This document shows, piece by piece, positions 34,821 through 43,640 of a stretch of DNA of 64,000 nucleotides. The notes beneath the pieces were generated by a model. It saw only the letters and a list, made by a program, of their open reading frames with translations. It did not search any database and was not told the origin of the DNA. Both the position numbers and the translations under genes were made by a program. The DNA comes from Stenotrophomonas rhizophila. GTDB lineage: Bacteria > Pseudomonadota > Gammaproteobacteria > Xanthomonadales > Xanthomonadaceae. The stretch lies in NCBI RefSeq assembly GCF_003651185.1, contig NZ_RCDC01000006.1:1-64000 (forward strand). Direction: 5' to 3'. The number at the start of each line of letters is the position of its first letter. Position 1 is the stretch's first letter.

Positions 34821-36995
34821 GTGGCCGCCGATCGTATCGAAACCCTCATTGCCCAGATGACCGTCGTTGAAAAAGTCGGCCAGCTGGGTGTGTTCGCCGA
34901 CATGGTCCGCCCGTTCGCGCCGGATGTGAATCCGGAAGCCAACGTCAGCAACGCCGACCAGGTGCTGCAGCAGGTGCGCGAGGGCAAGGTGGGCTCGCTG
35001 TTCAATGGCGTGGGCGTGGAAGCCGGCCGCCGCATCCAGCAGGTCGCGCTGGAAGAAAGCCGCCTGAAGATCCCGGTGATCCTGGCTGCGGACGTGATCC
35101 ATGGCATGCGCACCGTGTTCCCGATCCCGCTGGGCGAGGCCGCGAGCTTCGAGCCGGATCTGGCTGAGCGCACCGCACGTGCCACCGCGGTGGAAGCCAC
35201 CGCCGCCGGCCTGCACTGGACCTATGCGCCGGCCGTGGATATCGCCCGCGACCAGCGCTGGGGCCGTGGCGCCGAGGGCGCCGGTGAAGACGTGGTGCTG
35301 GGCTGTGCATTCGCCGCCGCCCGTGTGCGCGGCTTCCAGGGCCCGGACCTGCGCGCCGACGATGCGCTGCTGGCCACGCCGAAGCATTTCGCCGCTTACG
35401 GCGCGGTGATGGCCGGCATGGAATACAACATGGTGGACATCTCGCCGCAGACCCTGCGCGACGTCCACCTGCCGCCGTTCAAGGCCGCCTTCGAAGCCGG
35501 CGCCCTGACCGTGATGTCCTCGTTCAACGACATCAACGGCGTGCCGGCCAGCGCCAACGCCGAGCTGCTGACCGACATCCTGCGCGGGGAGTGGAACTTC
35601 CCGGGCGTGGTGATCTCCGATTACACCGCCGACATGGAACTGGTCGCGCACGGCTATGCCGCCGATGACCGCGACGCCACCGCCAAGGCCTTCACTGCCG
35701 GCCTGGACCTGAGCATGCAGAGCGGCTTCTACGCCGAGCACCTGCCGGGCCTGATCGAGAGCGGCGAAGTGCCGATGGCCACCCTGGACGAATCGGTGCG
35801 CCGCATCCTGCGCCTGAAGGACGCGATCGGTCTGTTTGACGACCCGTACCGCTCGCTCGATCTGGCACGCGAAGCGGACACCTCGCATATCGCTGCGCAT
35901 GACGAACTCTCGCGCGATGCCGCGCGCCGCTCGATCGTGCTGCTCAAGAACGCCGAGTCGGTGCTGCCGCTGGAGAAGGCCGGGCAGAAGATCGCGCTGA
36001 TCGGGCCGTTCGTGCAGGACCGCGAGAACATCGAAGGCTGCTGGACCTTGTTCGGCGACAAGTCGCGCTACGTCACCCTGGAAGCCGGCGTCCGCGCGGC
36101 GATCAGCGATGAAGCGCTGCTGGAGATCGTGCCGGGCTGCGATCTGGAAGCGGCCGTGCAGGACGGTATCGAACAGGCGGTCGCTGCCGCGCTGCGTGCC
36201 GATGTGGTGGTACTCGCGCTGGGCGAACCGCAGCGGTACAGCGGTGAAGCCCAGTCGCGCGTGGAGATCACGCTGCCGCCCGCGCAGCAGGCATTGGCCG
36301 AGGCAGTGGCGATGACCGGCAAGCCGCTGGTGGTGCTGCTGCGCAATGGCCGCGCGCTGGCCCTGCAGGGCGCCGTGCGCAATGCGCATGCCGTGGCGAT
36401 CACCTGGTACCTGGGCACCCAGACCGGGCACGCCGTGGCCGATGTGCTGTTCGGTGACTACAACCCGTCCGGGCGCCTGCCGGTCAGCTTCCCGCAGGTC
36501 TCCGGCCAGCAGCCGTACTTCTACAACCACGCGCGTACCGGTCGCCCGGAGCTGCCGACCATGTCCGAGTTCAAGGCACGCTGGCGCGAGATTCCGAACG
36601 AGCCGGCATACGCCTTCGGCCACGGTATCGGCTACACCACGTTCGCCTATGGCGTGCCGCAGCTGAGCAACGCGCAGCTGGGCTGGGACGACGCCCTGAC
36701 CATCACCACCACGCTGACCAACACCGGCGCGGTGGCCGGTGAGGAAGTGGTGCAGCTGTACATCCACGATCGCGTGGCCAGCCGCGTGCGGCCGGTGCGC
36801 GAGCTGAAGGGTTTCGACAAGATTGCCCTGCAGCCGGGTGAGAGCACCGAGGTGCACTTCACGCTGGACCGCCATGCGCTGGGCTTCACCGGTCGCGATG
36901 GCGTGTTCCGCGCCGAGCCGGGCCAGTTCGAGCTGTGGGTGTGCGCATCGTCGGTCAGCGGCGAGCCGGTGATCTTCGAGCTGCTGGCCGCCTGA
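34821..36995 (+). CDS. Glycoside hydrolase family 3 beta-glucosidase-type enzyme
   Basis: This 724-residue enzyme resembles BglX: an N-terminal GH3 barrel with the family pattern AADVIHGMRTVFPIPLG, KHFAAYG and the nucleophile Asp in VVISDYTADME (around residue 268). An alpha/beta C-terminal domain (SIVLLKNAESVLPL, then DYNPSGRLPVSFP) and a terminal FnIII-like domain (TITTTLTNTGAVAGEEVVQ) follow. Start is a GTG with AAGGA upstream. Unlike E. coli BglX it has no signal peptide, so it should act in the cytoplasm on imported oligosaccharides. A LacI-type operator upstream fits sugar-controlled expression. Confidence 0.93.
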   Translation: MAADRIETLIAQMTVVEKVGQLGVFADMVRPFAPDVNPEANVSNADQVLQQVREGKVGSLFNGVGVEAGRRIQQVALEESRLKIPVILAADVIHGMRTVFPIPLGEAASFEPDLAERTARATAVEATAAGLHWTYAPAVDIARDQRWGRGAEGAGEDVVLGCAFAAARVRGFQGPDLRADDALLATPKHFAAYGAVMAGMEYNMVDISPQTLRDVHLPPFKAAFEAGALTVMSSFNDINGVPASANAELLTDILRGEWNFPGVVISDYTADMELVAHGYAADDRDATAKAFTAGLDLSMQSGFYAEHLPGLIESGEVPMATLDESVRRILRLKDAIGLFDDPYRSLDLAREADTSHIAAHDELSRDAARRSIVLLKNAESVLPLEKAGQKIALIGPFVQDRENIEGCWTLFGDKSRYVTLEAGVRAAISDEALLEIVPGCDLEAAVQDGIEQAVAAALRADVVVLALGEPQRYSGEAQSRVEITLPPAQQALAEAVAMTGKPLVVLLRNGRALALQGAVRNAHAVAITWYLGTQTGHAVADVLFGDYNPSGRLPVSFPQVSGQQPYFYNHARTGRPELPTMSEFKARWREIPNEPAYAFGHGIGYTTFAYGVPQLSNAQLGWDDALTITTTLTNTGAVAGEEVVQLYIHDRVASRVRPVRELKGFDKIALQPGESTEVHFTLDRHALGFTGRDGVFRAEPGQFELWVCASSVSGEPVIFELLAA

Positions 36996-37014
36996 GCCGG
37001 CCTGGCGTCATCCG

Positions 37015-37036
37015 GTAGTGCCGGCCGCTGGCCGGC
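37015..37036 (+). repeat. SMAG repeat, single copy
   Basis: One GTAG-headed palindrome of the same core as at 6377, 20 bp past the GH3 stop codon. Confidence 0.8.
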
Positions 37037-37112
37037 ACCACCGTGAGCCATCATCGGCGGCTGACGTTTCGGCGGGTACGCTGGCTCCCTCGTGAAACCG
37101 ATGGAGCCCCCC

Positions 37113-37772
37113 ATGCGCCTGACCCGTACCCCGTTGCTGTTGGCCCTGGCCAGCCCGTTGTGGCTGGCCGCCTGCAGTCCGTCGGCGCCGCCGCCGGCCG
37201 AGACTGCCGCCGCCGATCCCGCCCAGGGGCCGGCCACGACCATTCCGGAAGGCCGCCCGACGCCCGGTGATACTGTGCCGTCGTCCGGCCTGTCGCCGGA
37301 TGCGGTCACTGCCGGCAGCCCCGCGCCGGATGCCGCTGCGCCTGCTTCGGGCGGTGCCACGACACCTGCTGCGGACGCCACCGCCACACCCGCCGCGCCG
37401 ACCAGCGCTGGCACCCGCGATGTCCGTCAGCGCATCGATCAGGTCCTCGGCGATTCTGCCCAGTACGAAACGGTCTTCAACGCCTTCCAGAAAGCCGTCA
37501 ATGGCGGCGATCGCGCCGCGGTGGTCGAGGAGGTTCGCTTCCCCTTGAACATCGCCAACGGCGCCAGGATCACCGGCCCCGGCGAGTTCCAGCGCAACTA
37601 CGAGCGCATCCTGACCCCGGCCGTGCGCAAGGCCATCGCGGCGCAGAAATTCGACGACGTCATGGTCAACCAGCAGGGCGTGATGATCGGCGACGGTCAG
37701 GTCTGGCTCAACGGCACCTGCCTGGATCAGGCGTGCAGCCGCACCGAGGTCAAGGTCGTGACGATCCAATAA
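37113..37772 (+). CDS. Lipoprotein of unknown function
   Basis: This 219-residue protein has a lipoprotein signal with lipobox LAAC (Cys near residue 21). A long Ala/Pro/Thr-rich linker (about 80 residues) leads to a C-terminal domain of about 115 residues. That domain (FNAFQKAVNGGDRAAVVEEV, then MIGDGQVWLNGTCL and a second Cys) recalls NTF2-like folds, but I cannot assign a family. The start is the ATG that opens the lipoprotein signal. It follows the GH3 gene and a SMAG copy. Confidence 0.7.
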   Translation: MRLTRTPLLLALASPLWLAACSPSAPPPAETAAADPAQGPATTIPEGRPTPGDTVPSSGLSPDAVTAGSPAPDAAAPASGGATTPAADATATPAAPTSAGTRDVRQRIDQVLGDSAQYETVFNAFQKAVNGGDRAAVVEEVRFPLNIANGARITGPGEFQRNYERILTPAVRKAIAAQKFDDVMVNQQGVMIGDGQVWLNGTCLDQACSRTEVKVVTIQ

Positions 37773-37805
37773 GCCGGTGCAGCGCCGGAACGCGCGTGAG
37801 TTGTG

Positions 37806-37834
37806 CAGGCTGCCGGCGATGCGCCGGCAGCCTG
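37806..37834. terminator. Hairpin between convergent genes
   Basis: CAGGCTGCCGGC pairs with GCCGGCAGCCTG across a short loop. There is no T-tract, so it is a possible transcript end or mRNA-protecting stem rather than a classical terminator. Confidence 0.45.
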
Positions 37835-37841
37835 CCAAGGC

Positions 37842-38996
37842 TCAGGCCTTCGGCGTGAGCTTGAGCAGCTTGCCGTTGCTGCCATCTTCCAGCAGCCAGA
37901 TCGCGCCATCCGGACCCTGTTCGATCTCGCGGATGCGCTCACCCATGTCGAAGCGCTCGGCCTCGCGGGCGGTGTCGCCGTCGAAGGCCACGCGGACCAG
38001 CGCCTTGGACGACAGGCCGCCGATGAAGCCGCTGCCCTTCCACGCAGGGAACTGCGTACCGTTGTAGATGATGAAACCGGCCGGGGAGATCACCGGGGTC
38101 CAGGTCACCTTGGGTGCAGCGAACTCCGGACGGGTGTCGTGGTCGGGGATGTCGCGGCCGTCGTAGTGGCTGCCGTTGGAGACGACCGGATAGCCGTAGT
38201 TGGCACCGCGTTCGATCAGGTTCAACTCGTCACCGCCGGCCGGGCCCATTTCGTGCACCCACAGCTTGCCGCGTGCATCGAAGGCGATGCCCAGCGCATT
38301 GCGATGGCCCAGCGACCACACCTGCGCGGCCACGCCCCCCTGCGAGGCGAACGGATTGTCGGCCGGCACGCTGCCGTCGTCGTTGAGGCGGATCAGCTTG
38401 CCGAGATTGCCGCTCATATCCTGGGCGGGGTCGAACTTCTGGCGCTCGCTGGAGGTGATCCACAGTTTGCCGTCCGGACCGAAGGCGAGGCGGTGGCCGT
38501 AATGGCCCTTGCCGCTGACCTTGGGGGTCTGGCGCCAGATCACCTTGAGGTCTTCCAGCCTGCCGCTGCCATCGGCCGCCAGTGCCAGGCGTGCACGCGC
38601 CACCGCAGCACCGCGGGTATCGCCGTCGCCTTCCTCGGCGTAGCTGAGATAGATCAGCTGGTTCGTCGCGAAGTCAGGGTGCGGCAGCACATCGCCGAAA
38701 CCGCCCTGGCCGCCGTAGGCCACCTCGGGCACGCCGGTGATGGTGGCGGTCTTGCGGGTCTGCACGTTGAAGTGCTTCAGCGCGCCTTTCTTCTCGGTGA
38801 CCAGCAGGCTGCCGTCGGGCAGGAAGCTCATCGCCCACGGTTCGTCGAAGCGGGCGAACTCGGTGGCGGCGAATGGCCACTGGGCTTTCTTGAGGACCGG
38901 TGCGGTCGGGCTGGCCGTGTCTGCCGCGACACAGGCGGTGGTGAACAAGGCGGGGGTGAGACTGATGGCGAGGGTGAGCAACAGCTTGCGGGTCAT
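37842..38996 (-). CDS. PQQ-dependent sugar dehydrogenase (aldose dehydrogenase type)
   Basis: This 384-residue exported protein has a signal sequence ending near TTACVAA; the Cys may make it a lipoprotein. The mature part is a six-bladed beta-propeller of the soluble glucose/aldose dehydrogenase group (YliI-like). Visible traits are [52 protein letters not shown] (a probable catalytic-His region) and [13 protein letters not shown]. The start is the ATG with GGAGA upstream; the frame is open further upstream. It needs imported or endogenous PQQ; no pqq genes are in the window. Confidence 0.9.
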   Translation of the reverse strand: MTRKLLLTLAISLTPALFTTACVAADTASPTAPVLKKAQWPFAATEFARFDEPWAMSFLPDGSLLVTEKKGALKHFNVQTRKTATITGVPEVAYGGQGGFGDVLPHPDFATNQLIYLSYAEEGDGDTRGAAVARARLALAADGSGRLEDLKVIWRQTPKVSGKGHYGHRLAFGPDGKLWITSSERQKFDPAQDMSGNLGKLIRLNDDGSVPADNPFASQGGVAAQVWSLGHRNALGIAFDARGKLWVHEMGPAGGDELNLIERGANYGYPVVSNGSHYDGRDIPDHDTRPEFAAPKVTWTPVISPAGFIIYNGTQFPAWKGSGFIGGLSSKALVRVAFDGDTAREAERFDMGERIREIEQGPDGAIWLLEDGSNGKLLKLTPKA

Positions 38997-39143
38997 GGAA
39001 GTCTCCGTCGGGGAGGCGATGGCCAGCCCCTGTTGTACACCATGGCCATCAACGCCGCGTGGACCAGAGGTCCTGCAGACATGACAACGGCGACCCGAAG
39101 GCCGCCGTTGTCGTTTGCGCCGTTGCTCTGCGGGCAAGCGCGA

Positions 39144-39491
39144 TCAGGTGCCGCGCGGTACGCCCTTGTCCAGGTGCGCCTGGCGCAGCGCGGTGGATTC
39201 ATCCCAGCCGCGGCGCACGGCAGTGCGGGCCTGTTCCCAGCTCAGCTTGCTCTGGCCATGTTCCTGCGCCCAACGGGACTGCAGCTCGGCTTCCACTTCT
39301 TCATACGCGCGGATCATATCGTCGGCACGGGTGCGATGACCGAGTTGATACGCGGGCTCGTAATCATCGAAGAACTGATTGTTGTCGTAGTACGGTTCGC
39401 TTGGAAAGCGCTCACGCCAATAGTCCGATACGGCCTGGCGCGGGACACCGTCTTCCGGCACCCGGCCGGGAATCTGATAGTCAGTGCTCAT
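39144..39491 (-). CDS. Hypothetical protein
   Basis: This 115-residue, charged, soluble protein has no signal or membrane segment. The N-terminus is rich in Tyr, Pro and Asp (YWRERFPSEPYYDNNQFFDDYEPAYQLG) and the C-terminal half is helical with many Glu/Arg. I recognise no named domain. It has a reading frame of normal composition and a following hairpin at 39083-39112 (GACAACGGCG/CGCCGTTGTC). It lies 105 bp past the APC permease gene on the same strand. Confidence 0.65.
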   Translation of the reverse strand: MSTDYQIPGRVPEDGVPRQAVSDYWRERFPSEPYYDNNQFFDDYEPAYQLGHRTRADDMIRAYEEVEAELQSRWAQEHGQSKLSWEQARTAVRRGWDESTALRQAHLDKGVPRGT

Positions 39492-39555
39492 GTGTTGGCT
39501 CCGGTTGGGTGAGGCTTCACCGTACCCAAAGCCGGGTTAACGTCATGGGCCCGCG

Positions 39556-39586
39556 AGGTGAATGACACATCAAGCGCCATTCACCT
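39556..39586 (-). terminator. Possible terminator hairpin of the leftward operon
   Basis: AGGTGAATG (39556-39564) pairs with CATTCACCT (39578-39586) just past the stop codon of the APC permease gene. There is no clear T-run. Confidence 0.4.
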
Positions 39587-39596
39587 GCGCATCTGC

Positions 39597-40898
39597 TCAG
39601 CCCGGGTGATCGCGGCGCGGGAACATGTAGATCACCGCACCGACGGCGAACGCGATGCCCGCCGCAGCAATGTTCTGCCAGCTCGCACTGGCGAACAGGG
39701 CCAGGCACAACACCAGCGCCAGGATCGGAATCAACGGGCCACCCGGCAGCTTCAGTGCACCCGGGCGATCACGGAAACGACGCGCCAGCACCAGCACCGC
39801 GGCGGCCGTGCCGATGTAGGCGAACAGGCGCGTGGTCATCGACAACAGCGCCAGCTGCACGAACGAACCGGACAACGCCAGCGCCAGCGCGATCAGGCCC
39901 TGCGCGATGATCGCCGCCGCCGGTGTGCGCAAGCGCGGGTGCACCTGGGCCAGGATCTTCGGCCCGTAGCCATCGCGTGCCAAGGCGAACAGGAAGCGCG
40001 GGCCCATCATCATCGTGTTGCTGTTGGTGCCGAGGATGGAGATCGTCGCGCCCACCGTCAGGATCAAGGCGAGCGTGAGTCCACCGAAGCTGGCGGCGGC
40101 ATCGGCCAGCGGCGTCGGCGAGCTGGCCAACCCGGCCAGCGTGCCCTGCGCGATGAACTGCACCGCGCCGTAGATCACGGTGACGGTGATGATCATGGTG
40201 ATCAACGCGAACGGAATATCGCGGCGCGGGTTCTTGTACTCGCCGGCGGCGGCCGGAATGTTCTCGAAGCCGGCGTAGGCATACAGCAGCAGCAGCGCGG
40301 CTTCGCCCATGCGCTGCAGATCGTGCGGGTCCGGGCGCACGCCGGAGAAGGCCAGATCGGTATCGACGTAGAACACGCCGATCGCCACGAACAGTAGCAG
40401 CGGCAGCAGCTTGCCGATCACCAGAATCACCCCCGTGCGTGCCGCCGAGCGCACGCCGGCCACGTTCACCGCAGTGAGGAAACCGAGCGAGACGACGATG
40501 ATCGCGACGCGGCCGATGTCATGCCCGGCCCACGGCCAGAAGCGTGCCACCGCATCGGCCAGTGCATTGCTGAGCGCGGCGGCGGAGCTGATGCGGGTCA
40601 GCCAGATCATCCAGCCGATCTCGAACCCGGCAAACCGACCGAACGCCTCACGCGCATACAGATAGCTGCCACCGGGCTCGTCGAAGTAGCTGGCGGCCTG
40701 CGCATAGCAGAGCACCAGCAGCGCGACCACGATGCCGGCGGCGACCACGCCCCACAGGCTGAAGGGGCCGAGCAGGGCAACGGTGGCGGCCGGCAGCAGG
40801 TAGATGCCACTGCCGATCACATCGTTGATCGAGAGCCCGACGATCTGCCAGCGGCTGACCGCGCGTTCGAGCTGCGGATCCGGCGGTGCGGTACTCAC
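39597..40898 (-). CDS. APC family amino-acid permease
   Basis: This 433-residue inner-membrane protein has about twelve helices. The APC pattern is seen in the first helix (GLSINDVIGSGIYLLPAA, with the substrate-backbone-binding GSG) and in AYAGFENIPAAAGEYKNPRRD. The GTG start overlaps the stop of the upstream gene (GTGA), showing tight coupling, and is preferred over a GTG 33 bp earlier. As the only inner-membrane transporter of the cell-wall peptide cluster, it is the candidate importer of the released amino acids or small peptides. Substrate is inferred from context only. Confidence 0.9.
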   Translation of the reverse strand: MSTAPPDPQLERAVSRWQIVGLSINDVIGSGIYLLPAATVALLGPFSLWGVVAAGIVVALLVLCYAQAASYFDEPGGSYLYAREAFGRFAGFEIGWMIWLTRISSAAALSNALADAVARFWPWAGHDIGRVAIIVVSLGFLTAVNVAGVRSAARTGVILVIGKLLPLLLFVAIGVFYVDTDLAFSGVRPDPHDLQRMGEAALLLLYAYAGFENIPAAAGEYKNPRRDIPFALITMIITVTVIYGAVQFIAQGTLAGLASSPTPLADAAASFGGLTLALILTVGATISILGTNSNTMMMGPRFLFALARDGYGPKILAQVHPRLRTPAAAIIAQGLIALALALSGSFVQLALLSMTTRLFAYIGTAAAVLVLARRFRDRPGALKLPGGPLIPILALVLCLALFASASWQNIAAAGIAFAVGAVIYMFPRRDHPG

Positions 40899-41653
40899 TG
40901 CACGGTCCCCGCCAGTACGGGCAGTTGCCACTCGGCCTGCAGGCGCTGGTACTCCGCACGCGGCAGCAGCACGAAGCGCGGCCGCGCGCTGGCATTCAAC
41001 CAGGCCAGCAGCGTGGTCATCCGTGCAGGCTCCATCGCGGTGCAGCCGGCGGTGGCCTCACCGGGCGCGCGCCACAGGTGGGCGAAGATGCAGCTGCCAC
41101 GGCCGGGCGTGGCCCTGGGGTTGTGCTCGATGACGAAGCCCTCGCGGTAGCGCACGTCGCCCTTGTTGTGCAGGTCCAGTCGCATCGGCTCGGTCGAGCC
41201 CTCCACGGCCTCGGCGCCGACCACCTCCGCATCGACGATGCGGTTGTAGTACGGCGAATCCGGTACATCCATGCAGTAGCTGGTATCGCGCATCGGCTGG
41301 TAGGGCAGGCCACTGGTGACGCCGGGCGCATACCCGAACGCCGGGCCGATCGCGAAGATGCCGGCCGGGCTGCGGCCGTCGCCTTCCTGCTTCTGCGGGG
41401 CTGCGGACTGGGCCGGGTGCAATCCTTCGCCCCACGCGCTGCCGCTGCGGCCCACGGCCACATCGAAGGCGGCGCCATGTGGCTGCCAGCCCGTGTCGGT
41501 GCGCTCGAAAGCCTGCAGCCTGCCCTGGGTGGCCTCCCAGCCTTCGGTGGTGACCACGACCAGCTGCGTGCTGCCCTCCAGCGTGGCGGCGAAAACGGGC
41601 GCGCTCACGACCAGCAACAAGGCGGCGGTGACGGAACGGAACAGCGACATCAT
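40895..41653 (-). CDS. Exported L,D-transpeptidase-family protein (YkuD-like)
   Basis: This 252-residue protein has a signal peptide (MMSLFRSVTAALLLVVSAPVFA). The L,D-transpeptidase signature is present near the end: the catalytic-site His in CIFAHLWRAP and the nucleophile Cys in ATAGCTAM (around residue 204). Upstream regions RSPAGIFAIGPAFGYAPG and YYNRIVDAEVVG fit the subgroup of single-domain exported enzymes (COG3786-like). It acts on the L,D bond of peptidoglycan stems; in this operon a trimming (carboxypeptidase-like) role is as possible as cross-linking. It lies 18 bp after the RpiR gene, and its stop overlaps the permease start. Confidence 0.8.
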   Translation of the reverse strand: MMSLFRSVTAALLLVVSAPVFAATLEGSTQLVVVTTEGWEATQGRLQAFERTDTGWQPHGAAFDVAVGRSGSAWGEGLHPAQSAAPQKQEGDGRSPAGIFAIGPAFGYAPGVTSGLPYQPMRDTSYCMDVPDSPYYNRIVDAEVVGAEAVEGSTEPMRLDLHNKGDVRYREGFVIEHNPRATPGRGSCIFAHLWRAPGEATAGCTAMEPARMTTLLAWLNASARPRFVLLPRAEYQRLQAEWQLPVLAGTVQ

Positions 41654-41671
41654 CGTGGCGGACTCCAGGGA

Positions 41672-42520
41672 TCAGCTGTCGATCAGGTGTTCGATCCGTT
41701 CCAGGTTCACCCCGAGCTGGCGGTGGCGGTCCGGGTTGGCGTGGCACAGCAGGACGAAGACAACATCCAGCAGGGACTGCAATGAGGAACGGTACAGCAG
41801 TTGCGCCACGTGCGGCGCCGGGTCGTGGGCGCACAGCACCAGGCTGGCATCGGCATGCGCGCGCAGCGGGTTGGCGCTGTGGCGGGTGATCGAGACCACC
41901 TTGCCGCCCATGTCCTGGAACTGGCGCGACAGCTGGAACAACTGCGGCAGCTTGCCGAACTCGGAAAACACCAGCATTGCATCCCCGGGTCGCGCGGCCG
42001 AGAGGTTGGCCATCATCAGGATCGGGTCGGCGTGGTGCACGGTGAGCATGCCGAGCAGCGACAGCCGCATGGCGAACTCACGCGCGTACAGGCCGTCATC
42101 GCCCAACCCGTAGACGAACACCTTGGGCGCCCCGTCGATCAGCTGCACGATGGCTTCGATGTCGGCCTGAGGATTGGCCAGCCAGGTTTCTTCTTCGGCG
42201 GCGGCCTTGCTTGCGCGCAGCCGCTCGGCGATCTGGGTGAAGCCGTCGGCCGCCTCCGGCGCGGGTGGCCGGCTGTGCGGGTCATTGCCGGCGCGCGCGA
42301 CAGCCTCGCCGATGGAGTACTTGAGGTCCGGGTAGCCCTTGAAGCCGAGCTTCTGGCTGAACTTGACCACGCTGGACTGGCTGATCCCCAATGCACTGGC
42401 CAACTGCTGGGAGGAGTAATCGCGCAGGAGGTGGGCGTTGTCGAGGATGAAGTCGGCGATGCGACGTTCGATCGCCGACATGTGGTCACGCTCGGAGCGG
42501 ATTTTCACCAGGGGCGGCAT
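41672..42520 (-). CDS. MurR/RpiR family transcriptional regulator
   Basis: This 282-residue regulator has an N-terminal RpiR helix-turn-helix (ERRIADFILDNAHLLRDYSS, then LASALGISQSSVVKFSQKLG) and a C-terminal SIS domain (KVFVYGLGDDGLYAREF, DAMLVFSEFG) that binds a sugar-phosphate-like ligand. The ATG was chosen over a GTG two codons upstream. It sits inside the operon it probably controls, 10 bp after the epimerase gene. Members such as E. coli MurR respond to MurNAc-6-phosphate; which ligand acts here is unknown. AT-rich palindromes at 45114-45158 are candidate binding sites. Confidence 0.92.
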   Translation of the reverse strand: MPPLVKIRSERDHMSAIERRIADFILDNAHLLRDYSSQQLASALGISQSSVVKFSQKLGFKGYPDLKYSIGEAVARAGNDPHSRPPAPEAADGFTQIAERLRASKAAAEEETWLANPQADIEAIVQLIDGAPKVFVYGLGDDGLYAREFAMRLSLLGMLTVHHADPILMMANLSAARPGDAMLVFSEFGKLPQLFQLSRQFQDMGGKVVSITRHSANPLRAHADASLVLCAHDPAPHVAQLLYRSSLQSLLDVVFVLLCHANPDRHRQLGVNLERIEHLIDS

Positions 42521-42530
42521 GGGCACGGGG

Positions 42531-43640
42531 TCAGGACCACCGCCGCGGCGTGATCATGTCCAGCCCACGCACCTCGGTGATGCCCAGCCCGGGCGCATCG
42601 CTGATGGTGATCTCCGATTCGTTGAAGTTGACCCCACCGGTGACCGGGTTGAACTGGCCCAGTGACGGTCCGTCGAGATCCACCTTGGTGATGATGTCGC
42701 TCTTGGCGACGGCCAGGTGCACGGCGGCGGCCACCGAGATGCTCGATTCGATCATGCAGCCGATCATGCACGGCACGCCGTAGATCGCGGCGATGTCGGC
42801 GATGCGGATCGCGTTGGACAACCCGCCGGTCTTCATCAGCTTGATGTTGATGATGTCGGCGGCGCGCTGCTGGATCAGGTCGAATACCTGGCCGGGGTTG
42901 AACACGCTTTCATCGGCCATGACCGGCGTGTTGACGCGATCGGTGACGTATTTCAGGCCACTGATGTCGGCGGCCTTGACCGGCTGCTCCAGCAGCTCCA
43001 GCACCACGCCGGCTTCTTCCAGCGCATGCATCGCGTGCACGGCCTGCTTGGCGGTCCAGCCCTGGTTGGCATCCAGCCGCAGCAGGGCGCGGCCCTGCAC
43101 CGCGGCGTGGATCGCCTTGACCCGTTCGATGTCCAGGCCGATGTCCTTGCCGACCTTGATCTTCAGCGACTCGAACCCGCGTTCGATCGCCGAGAGCGAG
43201 TCGGCCACCATCTTGTCGATGTAGTCCACGCTGATGGTGATGTCGGTGGTGATCACCGGGTCGCCACCACCGAGCATGCGGTACAGCGGCGCGTTGTGCA
43301 GCTGCGCCCACAGATCGTAGATCGCGATCTCCACCGCCGCCTTGGCGCTGGTGTTGCGTTCCATCGAGGTCTGGATCAGCCCGCAGAGCCGGTTGAGGTT
43401 GGCCACGTCCTCGCCGATCAGGCGCGGCTTGATGAAGCTGTCGATGGCCTCGATGATCGAGCCGTGGGTATCGCCGGTGATCACCGCCGTGGCCGGCGCC
43501 TCACCGTAGCCGGTGTGGCCGCTGTCGGTGCGGACCAGCACCACTACGTCTTCGACGGTGTCCACGGTGCGCAGCGCGGTCTTGAACGGGGTCTTCAGCG
43601 GCACGCGCAGCATGCCGAGTTCGATGTCGGTGATCTTCAT
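42531..43640 (-). CDS. Dipeptide epimerase (L-Ala-D/L-Glu type)
   Basis: This 369-residue enolase-superfamily enzyme should convert L-Ala-D-Glu, a murein dipeptide, into L-Ala-L-Glu that peptidases can digest. Motifs in order: capping-domain start LGMLRVPLKTPFKTALRT, catalytic KIK (about residue 160, LKIKVGKD), metal ligands in RLDANQGW, LLEQP and MADES, the second catalytic Lys in NIKLMKTGG, and a DxD near the end (VDLDGPS) that marks the dipeptide-epimerase subgroup. It has no signal peptide. Its ATG directly follows the TGA of the NlpC/P60 gene with no gap, showing translational coupling to the enzyme that would release its substrate. Confidence 0.93.
   Translation of the reverse strand: MKITDIELGMLRVPLKTPFKTALRTVDTVEDVVVLVRTDSGHTGYGEAPATAVITGDTHGSIIEAIDSFIKPRLIGEDVANLNRLCGLIQTSMERNTSAKAAVEIAIYDLWAQLHNAPLYRMLGGGDPVITTDITISVDYIDKMVADSLSAIERGFESLKIKVGKDIGLDIERVKAIHAAVQGRALLRLDANQGWTAKQAVHAMHALEEAGVVLELLEQPVKAADISGLKYVTDRVNTPVMADESVFNPGQVFDLIQQRAADIINIKLMKTGGLSNAIRIADIAAIYGVPCMIGCMIESSISVAAAVHLAVAKSDIITKVDLDGPSLGQFNPVTGGVNFNESEITISDAPGLGITEVRGLDMITPRRWS

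Noticed and set aside
34806-36875. Minus-strand frame of 689 codons opposite the GH3 gene
   Set aside because: Antisense shadow with no domain; GH3 motifs are on the plus strand.
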